A stretch of 27,020 nucleotides of DNA from Ignavibacteriaceae bacterium (GTDB lineage: Bacteria; Bacteroidota; Ignavibacteria; Ignavibacteriales; Ignavibacteriaceae): assembly GCA_025449775.1 (NCBI GenBank), contig JANWIS010000123.1:1-27020 (forward strand). The letters run 5' to 3'. Under the pieces are notes generated by a model. The model was not told where the DNA came from. It ran no database searches and saw only the letters and a list, made by a program, of their open reading frames with translations. This document shows, one piece after another, positions 8,418 to 16,454 of this stretch (the stretch's first letter is position 1; the number at the start of each line of letters is the position of its first letter). The translations under genes were made by a program, and so were the position numbers.

Positions 8418-9392
8418 ATGATAGTGGTCACAGGTGGTGCCGGATTTATCGGCAGTGCGATTGTCTGGAAGTTAAATCAGCTCGGAGAATCAAATATAAT
8501 TATAGTTGATGAGCTGGGAACAGAAGAAAAATGGAAAAATCTTGTTCCGTTAAAGCTTCATGATTTTGTTCACAAAGATGAGTTCATTCGTATGATACTC
8601 GGGCAGACTGTTCCGTTTAAGATCTCTGTAATAATTCATATGGGTGCCAACTCATCGACTACAGAAAAAAACGCAGATCTTCTTTTCTCAAGTAATTATC
8701 TTTATACAAAAACACTTGCTGAGTACTCTCTTGAAAAAAATATCCGTTTTATTTATGCGTCTTCGGCTGCAACATATGGTGACGGTTCTCTTGGTTTTAA
8801 TGATGATGAAAATAATCTTGAACCTCTTCGCCCAATGAATATGTATGGATACTCAAAACAGATGTTCGATGTTTGGGCAAAAAAAAATAACGCATTCGGT
8901 AAGATTGTTGGCTTAAAATATTTTAACGTTTACGGACCCAACGAATATCATAAAGGAAATATGCGTTCAGTTGTTCACAAGGCTTATGAACAAATACGGG
9001 ATTCAGGAAAGGTAAAGCTTTTTAAATCTAAAAATTCGCGGTATAAAGATGGCCAACAGCTGCGTGATTTTATTTTTATAAAAGACGCTGTTGACATGAC
9101 TCTCTTCTTTCTCGATAAGAAAAACATTGGTGGTTTGTTTAACGTCGGCACAGGCAAAGCACGAACGTGGAATGATCTAGTCACGTCTATATTTAATTCC
9201 ATGAACAAACCCATAAAGATTGAATATATTGATTTGCCCGATGAGCTGGAAAATAAATATCAATACTTTACCGAAGCCAAAATAGATAAAATTAAAACTG
9301 CTGGTTACAAAAAGGTAATAACTAGCCTCGAAGATGGCGTGACTGAATATGTAAAAAATTACTTAATGGGAAAACAGTACCTAGGTGAGTAA
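8418..9392 (+). CDS. hldD: ADP-L-glycero-D-manno-heptose 6-epimerase
   Basis: NAD(P)-dependent short-chain dehydrogenase that converts ADP-D-glycero-D-manno-heptose to the L-glycero form for the LPS inner core; cytoplasmic. The 324-aa protein has the Rossmann loop GGAGFIGS (residues 6-13), the HldD-specific N-terminal segment (VDELGTEEKWKNLVPLKLHDF, compared with E. coli VDNLKDGTKFVNL), the conserved FIYASSAATYG serine region (112-121) and the catalytic YxxxK as Tyr143 and Lys147 in YGYSKQMFD. FNVYGPNEYHKG and RDFIFIKDAV also match. It implies a Gram-negative outer membrane with heptose. It is divergent from metH; no other heptose genes are adjacent. AAAGGGAT lies 5-12 nt before the ATG. Confidence 0.92.
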   Translation: MIVVTGGAGFIGSAIVWKLNQLGESNIIIVDELGTEEKWKNLVPLKLHDFVHKDEFIRMILGQTVPFKISVIIHMGANSSTTEKNADLLFSSNYLYTKTLAEYSLEKNIRFIYASSAATYGDGSLGFNDDENNLEPLRPMNMYGYSKQMFDVWAKKNNAFGKIVGLKYFNVYGPNEYHKGNMRSVVHKAYEQIRDSGKVKLFKSKNSRYKDGQQLRDFIFIKDAVDMTLFFLDKKNIGGLFNVGTGKARTWNDLVTSIFNSMNKPIKIEYIDLPDELENKYQYFTEAKIDKIKTAGYKKVITSLEDGVTEYVKNYLMGKQYLGE

Positions 9393-9395
9393 GGT

Positions 9396-9692
9396 TTAAG
9401 TCCCTTCGTCGTCCTCAAATAAATCATCTTCGTCGTCTGGAAAATCATTCTCTACAATATCTTTGTCGGTGGGTTCAATATCGAATGGATTCTCATTTCC
9501 CTCCTCTTCTTCTTCTTCGTAAAAGCCGTCTTTACCTTCTTCATCGGAGTCATCGTCTTCTTCGTCTTCATCCTTTTTCTTTTTTGCTGCAAAAAGAGCA
9601 TAGGTGTCTTCGTCAGGAATGCTTTGCCCTGCAGAGAATTGTTTTTCAGTTTTTGGCTCGATTAATTCTTTGCTGTCCTCATATATTTCCAT
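9396..9692 (-). CDS. Small highly acidic protein of unknown function
   Basis: 98 aa, of which roughly half are Glu or Asp, with poly-acidic runs (EEDDDSDEEG, YEEEEEEGN, FPDDEDDLFEDDEG) and one short basic patch AAKKKKDE. There is no signal peptide, membrane segment or cysteine, and it is probably intrinsically disordered. CGGAGATA precedes the ATG at a normal distance, which supports real translation. It converges on hldD with only 3 bp between the stop codons. Low-complexity acidic proteins of this kind can act as nucleic-acid mimics, chaperone-like spacers or RNA-polymerase delta-like factors, but nothing in the sequence decides between these. A frame on the opposite strand (9485-9742) is the antisense of the GAA/GAT runs. 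Confidence 0.65.
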   Translation of the reverse strand: MEIYEDSKELIEPKTEKQFSAGQSIPDEDTYALFAAKKKKDEDEEDDDSDEEGKDGFYEEEEEEGNENPFDIEPTDKDIVENDFPDDEDDLFEDDEGT

Positions 9693-9886
9693 CTAAAATA
9701 TCTCCGAAAATTAATTTGGCTTGTTCAAGTTGTGTTCAATAATATGTTTAATATTTGTAATAAATATTTTATAAACAAATGATTTTTTTATTACATTTTA
9801 AAATAAATTTTACAAATCATTTCGCAAATACAAAAATCAACGAATCGCTCATTGAGCATCCTTATACAATTATATAAAGGCCGAAA

Positions 9887-10351
9887 ATGAAACTTGCGAC
9901 TTTGTGCTATGTCGTGGATAAAAATAAGAATTCTTCACTTATGATACACCGGGTGAAAAAACAAAACGATTATCACCATGGAAAGTGGAACGGACTTGGC
10001 GGAAAGTTTGAACAGGGCGAGACCCCTGAAGAATGTGCAATAAGGGAAATCAAAGAAGAAAGCGGACTTACGGTCAAATCGGTGTGCCTGAAGGGTTTTA
10101 TAACCTTCCCAATGTTTGATGGAAAAGAGGATTGGTACGTTTTCCTTTTTACAGCTGATGATTTTTATGGCGAATTGATTGATTCTCCAGAAGGACAGCT
10201 TGAATGGATCCCAAACGAAAAACTAACTGAAATTAATTTGTGGGATGGTGATAAAATTTTTATCCCGTGGTTGTTTCAGGATAAATTTTTTAGTGCGAAG
10301 TTTAAATATCAGGATGGAAAGTTTTTTGATTACGAAGTAAATTTTTATTAA
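9887..10351 (+). CDS. Nudix hydrolase, probably MutT/MTH1-like 8-oxo-dGTP diphosphatase
   Basis: The 154-aa protein has a complete Nudix box, GX5EX7REUXEEXGU, from Gly39 to Leu61 (GKFEQGE ... REIKEESGL), preceded by HHGKWNGLGGK. That arrangement, together with TLCYVVDKN near the N-terminus and WYVFLFTADDF, resembles MTH1/MutT-type enzymes that clean the nucleotide pool of oxidised purines. Nudix substrates cannot be read from the motif alone, so 8-oxo-dGTP is the likely but unproven substrate. AAAGG precedes the ATG. It appears to be a single-gene unit, convergent with the permease gene. Confidence 0.85.
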   Translation: MKLATLCYVVDKNKNSSLMIHRVKKQNDYHHGKWNGLGGKFEQGETPEECAIREIKEESGLTVKSVCLKGFITFPMFDGKEDWYVFLFTADDFYGELIDSPEGQLEWIPNEKLTEINLWDGDKIFIPWLFQDKFFSAKFKYQDGKFFDYEVNFY

Positions 10352-10408
10352 TCCGTTAAAGCTTTTATAAAAAGGATCTTTATATAATGAGATAATTGAT
10401 AACCTGAT

Positions 10409-11278
10409 TTAAAAAATATTTATTAATAATCCCCAGAAAATTGCTGCCGTAAAACAAATTATTAATATTCGGATTGCCGTTCTTGATCTCCCATCTTTAA
10501 AAAGAACAATTGGACCAAACCCTGCACTTGTGCTTAGCCCCGCAATTGTTGCCCCAAACGAAAGACCTGTATGTAAAAATCCTTCTACGATTGCAATTGA
10601 AATAGCGCAGTTAGGAATTAATCCAAAAAGTGCCGCGGCAATTACCTGAATATTCGGATATGAGCCCATTGCTTTTACTAGTTGTGTGCTTTCCGAATAG
10701 AATAAAATAAAAGCAATTACAGCCGATATGGCCAACACCCAGAAATATATTCGGAGAGTTCTTTTTAAACTATGTATCATAATTTTTCCGTAGTTGGTTT
10801 TCTCTAGTTCATGTTTTATTTCAACCGCATGGGGTGAGTTTGATTCCGGCATCTTACCGTCATAATATTTTTTGTTTAGAAGCAGGTCAACAATATAACC
10901 CGTGGTTATTCCTATTAATATTTTCAAACCGATTATATAAATAATCATTATTTCCTGCCCACGATTCGCTATCAGTACAGGAATTGCTTCATCGGACGTA
11001 GCAAGATACGTTGCGACTAGTGTCCCCATCGTTACTCTTCGTGAAAGAAACATCGTTGTTACAAACACAGACATTCCGCACTGTGGAATTATTCCAAGCA
11101 GAGTTCCTGCAATTGGCCCAAGTGAGCTTGAGATTTTTAACCTTGAAATAAGATCAAGCTGTTTTGTGTGTGAAAAATATTCAAGAATAAAATAGAGCAC
11201 GAATAAAACCGGAACCATCAGGTAGGTTTCAGTAATTGTGCTAATCAGAATTTCAACAACACCTAAATGATTGTGCAT
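10409..11278 (-). CDS. ArsP_2/DUF2899-type permease (putative manganese or heavy-metal transporter)
   Basis: A 289-aa membrane protein with about 8-9 hydrophobic segments. The family-like block GIIPQCGMS (62-70), followed by GTLVATYLATSDEAIPVL (85-102), is repeated in the second half as GLIPNCAIS (219-227) and GATIAGLSTSAGFGPIVLF (242-260). This points to two homologous halves with the cysteine/serine loops near the transport path. I recognise it as the family labelled putative manganese transporter or 10TM heavy-metal exporter; the substrate is not experimentally settled as far as I know. A cytosolic loop (about 135-165) contains several histidines. AAGGATAA sits directly before the ATG. It lies 40 bp downstream of the alpha/beta hydrolase on the same strand, so the two may be co-transcribed. 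Confidence 0.72.
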   Translation of the reverse strand: MHNHLGVVEILISTITETYLMVPVLFVLYFILEYFSHTKQLDLISRLKISSSLGPIAGTLLGIIPQCGMSVFVTTMFLSRRVTMGTLVATYLATSDEAIPVLIANRGQEIMIIYIIGLKILIGITTGYIVDLLLNKKYYDGKMPESNSPHAVEIKHELEKTNYGKIMIHSLKRTLRIYFWVLAISAVIAFILFYSESTQLVKAMGSYPNIQVIAAALFGLIPNCAISIAIVEGFLHTGLSFGATIAGLSTSAGFGPIVLFKDGRSRTAIRILIICFTAAIFWGLLINIF

Positions 11279-11318
11279 TTATCCTTGTCGTTTAAAGAGA
11301 AAGAAAGGTTGCTTAAAA

Positions 11319-12113
11319 TTATAATTTATTGTTAAGAAGAAATTTTTTGATTGCGTTATTCACATTCATTGGTTGTTCGACCGGTGATAAATGGCCTGCC
11401 TTTTCGACTATTACGAAATCTGAGCTTTTAATCTGTTCTGCCATGAATTTCATTATTCCGGGTGGAGTAATCTTATCTTCTTCACCGCAGATTATTAATG
11501 TTGGGATAGAAATTTTTGATGAATAATTTGTCGTATCCGTTCTTCCGGCCATAGCGAGCAAACAGCCTTTAACACCTACCGGATTATGTTTCTTTGATCT
11601 ATTTACCACTTCATCAAAATATTTTTTATTTGTTTGTATAAACTCAGTGCCGAAACAATTCGTTACAAAAGTTTCAATAAAGCTCTCCAGGTTTCCCGAG
11701 TTTATCTGTTTAATGGCTGCCGCCCTTTTCAGTTTTCCTTCATTGTCGTCAGCAGAAGATTTTGTATCACAGAGAATCGCTGCACTGAATTTGTTTTCCA
11801 TCCGTTCAATTGCGCGTAAAGAAATATATCCGCCCATCGATAGTCCACACAGAACAGGTTTATTAAGCTTTAATTCATCAATAATATTTTCGACATCATC
11901 TACGAAGGATTCTATTGTAACCTGTCCATCGCCAACAGGAGATTCGCCAAGTCCGCGGATATCAAAAGTCACACAGAAATAGTTTTTACTTAGCTCGTCA
12001 ATTTGGTTTTTCCACATTAAATGGTCAAATGGAAAACCATGAACAAATACGATTGTTTTTTTACTTTGTTCACCAGCCGTAAAAACTGTTAGGTCATTAA
12101 TATTTTTTTTCAT
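11319..12113 (-). CDS. Alpha/beta-fold hydrolase, substrate unknown
   Basis: A 264-aa single-domain cytoplasmic hydrolase without a signal peptide. It has HGFPFDHLMW (oxyanion loop, from residue 25), DIRGLGES (51-58), the nucleophile elbow GLSMGG with Ser92, the acid Asp213 in GEEDKITPP and the base His241 in AGHLSPVEQP; the triad is complete. The overall pattern resembles 3-oxoadipate enol-lactonase and BioH-like esterases, but no aromatic-degradation or biotin genes are nearby, so only the fold-level call is safe. It is divergent from glgA and upstream of the ArsP_2 permease. The ATG has no strong ribosome binding site. Confidence 0.85.
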   Translation of the reverse strand: MKKNINDLTVFTAGEQSKKTIVFVHGFPFDHLMWKNQIDELSKNYFCVTFDIRGLGESPVGDGQVTIESFVDDVENIIDELKLNKPVLCGLSMGGYISLRAIERMENKFSAAILCDTKSSADDNEGKLKRAAAIKQINSGNLESFIETFVTNCFGTEFIQTNKKYFDEVVNRSKKHNPVGVKGCLLAMAGRTDTTNYSSKISIPTLIICGEEDKITPPGIMKFMAEQIKSSDFVIVEKAGHLSPVEQPMNVNNAIKKFLLNNKL

Positions 12114-12218
12114 CTTTCAACAGATTTATTCTTGATGATTCTAACTTAACTCTTTTTATACTTGCAGGTGAAAATTAATTGATTAACTTTTATTACTCAT
12201 TTGAAAAAATAAAATTTT

Positions 12219-13685
12219 ATGAAAATAGCATTTGCCGCAACAGAGTGTGTTCCATATGCAAAAAGCGGGGGGCTTGCAGATGTTGCCGGTTCTCTTCCAA
12301 AAGAGCTTGAAAAATTAGGCTGTGAAGTTAAAATATTTCTGCCTAAATACTCTTCTATTGATGAAACTAAATATGGTTTACATTATAATTGGAGTTTTGG
12401 CGAACTGCCTGTCCGTGTAAATGGACAGATACGGTCTGTTCATATCCATCAAAGTAAGCTGCCCGGTTCAAAAGTTGAAGTGAATTTTATTGACTGTCCT
12501 CATTACTTTCATCGTCATCAAATTTATACAAATGATGCAGACGAAGACGAAAGATTTATACTTTTTTCAAAAGGAATAATTGAAACTCTTCAGAGGATGC
12601 AATGGGTACCGGATGTCATTCACTGCAATGACTGGCAAACTGGATTAATCCCGCTTATGATAAAAGACAATTACAGCTGGGATAAATTTTTTAATGCTGT
12701 TGGAACACTATTTACAATTCATAATATCGGCTACCAGGGAAGGTTTTCAAAGTCTGTGTTATTAAGTGCCGAAATTCACGGAGATTATTTTTATCCCGGT
12801 GGGCCGGTTGAGCATGGCGGAGGCATATCATTTATAAAAGCAGGAATTACTTTTTCAGATATCATTAATACTGTGAGCAACACATATGCTCATGAAATTT
12901 TAACTTCTGAATATGGTGCCGGGCTTGAGAATATTTTATTTAAAAGAAAAGAGGATCTGTTCGGAATTCTTAATGGGGTAGATTATAATATTTGGAATCC
13001 TGAAACAGACAAACATCTGCCTTATCAGTACTCTATAAATAATCTAGACGGGAAGAGGTTAAACAAAAAATTCCTTCTTGAACATTTTAATCTTTCCTTT
13101 GATGAAAAAATTCCTTTAATTGGAATTGTTTCCCGGATGGTTGCGCAGAAAGGTTTTGATGTTTTTGCGTCTGCTATTAATCAGCTGATGAATTTAAAAG
13201 CTCAGTGGGTAATCCTTGGAAGCGGTGAAGATCGTTTCGAAAATTTATTTAGACAACTTTCAAATAAATTACCTGAAAAAGTTGGGGCTTACATAGGTTA
13301 TAACAATGAGCTTTCTCATCTGATTGAGGCTGGATCAGATATGTTTTTGATGCCATCAAAATATGAACCTTGCGGACTTAACCAGATCTATAGTTTAAAA
13401 TATGGCACTGTTCCGGTTGTACGAAAAACCGGCGGGCTTGCGGATACCGTTCAGGACTGGGATGAAATGAGCCATTATGGATTTGATACCGGGACAGGAT
13501 TTTCATTTAACGATCCAACAGGATATGCGCTTTTTAAAACTGTTGAACGGGCAGTAAATTGTTTTAAGAATAAAAAAGCCTGGGATAAGATCCGGAAGAA
13601 TGGAATGAAAAAAGATTACTCTTGGAAAAATTCTGCCGAGAAATATATGGAGCTGTATAAGCTGGCTAAAGAATCCCGGATTTAA
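12219..13685 (+). CDS. glgA: Glycogen (starch) synthase, ADP-glucose type
   Basis: A GT5-family glucosyltransferase that elongates alpha-1,4-glucan from ADP-glucose. The 488-aa length is typical. It has the N-terminal substrate loop KSGGLADV (Lys15; KTGGL in E. coli), HCNDWQTGLIP, FTIHNIGYQG, the central SRMVAQKGFD (Arg306, Lys311) and the catalytic C-terminal EPCGLNQIYSLKYG with Glu383, followed by KTGGLADTV. The protein is complete. No glgB, glgC or glgP is adjacent, so the pathway must be completed elsewhere. It points to glycogen storage. The start MKIAFAATECVPYAKSGG is the conserved N-terminus, so the ATG at 12219 is secure even though no Shine-Dalgarno sequence is seen. Confidence 0.97.
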   Translation: MKIAFAATECVPYAKSGGLADVAGSLPKELEKLGCEVKIFLPKYSSIDETKYGLHYNWSFGELPVRVNGQIRSVHIHQSKLPGSKVEVNFIDCPHYFHRHQIYTNDADEDERFILFSKGIIETLQRMQWVPDVIHCNDWQTGLIPLMIKDNYSWDKFFNAVGTLFTIHNIGYQGRFSKSVLLSAEIHGDYFYPGGPVEHGGGISFIKAGITFSDIINTVSNTYAHEILTSEYGAGLENILFKRKEDLFGILNGVDYNIWNPETDKHLPYQYSINNLDGKRLNKKFLLEHFNLSFDEKIPLIGIVSRMVAQKGFDVFASAINQLMNLKAQWVILGSGEDRFENLFRQLSNKLPEKVGAYIGYNNELSHLIEAGSDMFLMPSKYEPCGLNQIYSLKYGTVPVVRKTGGLADTVQDWDEMSHYGFDTGTGFSFNDPTGYALFKTVERAVNCFKNKKAWDKIRKNGMKKDYSWKNSAEKYMELYKLAKESRI

Positions 13686-13744
13686 AAAGAAACTGCATGA
13701 CCGATCGAGAAATAAAATAAAATATCTCCCCAGGAAAATGAGCC

Positions 13745-16390
13745 TTATTGTAATCCTTCATTAATTATAAAGCTTCTACCGATTGAAAAATCGGCTGGCC
13801 CAATTGGCGTATCGAATGATAGCGTTCCGCCGATACCGTGCCTTAAATCTTTAAATCTGATTTGTTCCTGTTCGGCCCATGTTGATCCAAGGTCATACCT
13901 GAACAGCACATAGGTATCAAAAAATATTTTAAAAGGAAATTTATATTGATACATCAGCGAGGTAAGAAAAATTTGTCTGCCCCTGAATTCGTTCTCATGT
14001 GCACCAAAAAAAGAATACTGCCCACCCAAAATAAATTGTTCGCTCAATGGAAGGGTCTTATCTCCAAACCCTATCTGTAGCCTTGGAGCTACAACGTGAC
14101 TGGCTGCAAAATTAAAGTAATATTTAAAATCAGCAAAGACCTCAATGTAACCTTCATCTCCTCCTAAAAAACTCTGCGCTGTTTCATAAAAACTATTAAA
14201 GTAAAGACCGTCTTCTGGATATGGATATTTGTTTTGGTTATCAACCAAGGCACCAATTCTCAAACCAACTATTTTTGTTTTGTAAGGATCAACCACGCTG
14301 TCTACTTTATTAATTACCTGATCAAACTGGTATTTGCCGGTGAAAATAAGTCTGCCGAATTTTTCTAATTGCGTGCCGACTGACAAAGATGTTCCGTAAA
14401 AGATTTGTCTATACTTTCCGATGCTACTGCTCGAAAATGTATTGCCCGACGTAGAGGGTTCACGGTTGTAAACATTGATGTCGTTAAACTTATAATAAGC
14501 GTTAAGCTTGTAAGTGAAATAGGTATCCAGGATCCGATGAGCAATATGTTCGAGAATATATGCCCTGTTGCTTGTTCCGCCGAATAAAAACAATCCGAGT
14601 TCTGTGCCGCTTCCAAAAAGATTTACATCTCTGAGGTCGATACCTAGTTGTGCATTATAAGTGTTGTCAACTAAAAAGCCCAGTTTCAACAGACTTGATA
14701 TTTCTTCACTGACATGTAAATTAAGAATTACTCCTAAATCATCTTGTTCAACGATTAAATTTATATCATTGAAAAGTCCTGTTGCTCTCAAGTTCTGCAA
14801 ACCAGTTTCAAGATCTGAGTAAAGCAGCCAATTGCCGGTCTTTAAATTAAATTCTCTTTCGATTACAGTTTTACTTGTTTCACTATTAATAATAATCTGT
14901 GATATCGTCCCGGTTTTAAAACTCAGTGTAAGTTTTCCTGATAACTTATCAAAGTTCAACTCTTCCAGATTGAATGCTATGTAGCCTTGTTTTTTGTAAT
15001 TGTTTATATATTCTTTTACAAGTTCAAAAATTTTTTTACCGTTGTACGGTTTACCAACGAGCTGTTTAAAAAATATATCAGCCGGCTTACCGATATCCGG
15101 AACATTTGCAAGAACTTCTATTTCTTTTATAGCTGGATTATTAGTGTATAAAAATCTCACCTCTGTTGAATCGCCATCGGTGAGAAATTGAACATTCAAC
15201 GAATCAAGTTCCCCGGATTTAAAAATTTCTGACATGTCATTATATATTTCGTAGCTCGAAACTGAGTCCAGTCCGTTATATATCATAAGAAGTGGTTTTT
15301 CAAATTCGTTCTCGTCGGCTCTTCGTTTAACATTTTTTATCCAGAATTCTTCATGATTTATTTTTAATTCAGAGAGTGAATCTAATTTTGCTTTAAGTGC
15401 TGGTATCATTTTCTCTGTATAATTATATCCCTCAAGTATAATTGAATCAATATTGGAGAAGTCGGTATATAAATATTTTTCTATTCCCGGCGATAAAACA
15501 AAATCAGCGTTGGACAATTCTGCAATCACGAGCCTTTTCATTGGAATGCTTACCGTCTGGTCTGCAATATTCCAGGGAACTTCAAGTTCTTTTTCCGTTC
15601 TTAAATCACTTGTTGTGTTAATGGCAATTATAAAATCAACGTCCATATTTTTCACTACTCCAACAGGTACATTGGAGACTAATCCTCCATCAACAAGAGT
15701 TAGTGAATCTATTTCAACGGGTGAAAGGAGGAATGAAACACTTGAGCTCGCTCTCATTGCCCGGGCAAGTGACCCGCTTGAAAGCACAACTGGATTTCCG
15801 GTTACCAAATCTGTGCAAACGGCTTGATAATCTATCTGCAGATTTTTAAAGTCGCCCGATGAATAAACCGGGGCACTTAAACACATAAGTGTTAAATAAT
15901 TTGAAAGTCGCAGACCTTCATTAAAAGATGTTGGCAAAACAATACTGAATCCATTAAGCCGCAGTGTAAAAAGTGAGCGATCTTTAGATATTTTTTGATC
16001 AACAAAAAGTTCTCTTCTTTCGCTTGGGTTGCTAAGTGAAAGAAGTTTATTCCAATTTGTATTAATGACCATCGAATCCATCTGTTCGGTAGAAAACCCT
16101 GATGCATATGCACCACCAATAATGCTTCCGATACTTGTTCCTGCAATTGCATTAATATTAATTCCTGCCGCTTCCAGGCTTTTGATTACACCAATTTGTG
16201 CAAAGCCTCTTGCACCGCCGCCGCTTAATGCAAGCCCGATTGAGATTTCATTTGCTGGTATTTTTTGTTCGAGCCCGAAGGGTAGCTTTCTTATTTTTGT
16301 TTCTAAAGGAATTATCACCGCGTTTTGTGCAGGTAGTTTTACAGCGAAGACAAGTAAGGTGGATAGTATTATTATCTTAATGTAGTTCAC
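13745..16390 (-). CDS. Patatin-like phospholipase fused to POTRA and Omp85-type barrel (type Vd-like)
   Basis: 881 aa. A signal peptide (residues 1 to about 21, ending LPAQN) is followed by a patatin domain: oxyanion loop GGGARG (57-62), nucleophile GTSIGS with Ser86, and DGG with Asp234. The middle (about 400-570) has alternating beta/alpha segments as in POTRA domains. The C-terminus (about 575-881) is a series of amphipathic strands of the bacterial surface antigen (BamA/Omp85) type. Related proteins (PlpD) are lipases displayed or secreted through their own barrel; here the lipase would start in the periplasm. The start is GTG at 16390; the in-frame stop TGA is two codons upstream, so no ATG can extend it and the GTG keeps the signal peptide intact. 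Downstream of yidC on the same strand with 64 bp between. Confidence 0.9.
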   Translation of the reverse strand: MNYIKIIILSTLLVFAVKLPAQNAVIIPLETKIRKLPFGLEQKIPANEISIGLALSGGGARGFAQIGVIKSLEAAGININAIAGTSIGSIIGGAYASGFSTEQMDSMVINTNWNKLLSLSNPSERRELFVDQKISKDRSLFTLRLNGFSIVLPTSFNEGLRLSNYLTLMCLSAPVYSSGDFKNLQIDYQAVCTDLVTGNPVVLSSGSLARAMRASSSVSFLLSPVEIDSLTLVDGGLVSNVPVGVVKNMDVDFIIAINTTSDLRTEKELEVPWNIADQTVSIPMKRLVIAELSNADFVLSPGIEKYLYTDFSNIDSIILEGYNYTEKMIPALKAKLDSLSELKINHEEFWIKNVKRRADENEFEKPLLMIYNGLDSVSSYEIYNDMSEIFKSGELDSLNVQFLTDGDSTEVRFLYTNNPAIKEIEVLANVPDIGKPADIFFKQLVGKPYNGKKIFELVKEYINNYKKQGYIAFNLEELNFDKLSGKLTLSFKTGTISQIIINSETSKTVIEREFNLKTGNWLLYSDLETGLQNLRATGLFNDINLIVEQDDLGVILNLHVSEEISSLLKLGFLVDNTYNAQLGIDLRDVNLFGSGTELGLFLFGGTSNRAYILEHIAHRILDTYFTYKLNAYYKFNDINVYNREPSTSGNTFSSSSIGKYRQIFYGTSLSVGTQLEKFGRLIFTGKYQFDQVINKVDSVVDPYKTKIVGLRIGALVDNQNKYPYPEDGLYFNSFYETAQSFLGGDEGYIEVFADFKYYFNFAASHVVAPRLQIGFGDKTLPLSEQFILGGQYSFFGAHENEFRGRQIFLTSLMYQYKFPFKIFFDTYVLFRYDLGSTWAEQEQIRFKDLRHGIGGTLSFDTPIGPADFSIGRSFIINEGLQ

Positions 16391-16454
16391 ACATCAAAGT
16401 TATGAAAAGGATTTTAAAGAGGATATACTTTTCGAAGTAGGAATTTATATCCGG

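Noticed and set aside
9485..9742. 85-aa plus-strand frame opposite the acidic protein
   Set aside because: It is the antisense of GAA/GAT-rich codons, giving a Leu/Ser/His-rich peptide without a ribosome binding site.
10352..10408. Bidirectional terminator between the Nudix and permease genes
   Set aside because: The AAAGCTTTT...AAAAGG stretch pairs only imperfectly, so no hairpin can be defended.
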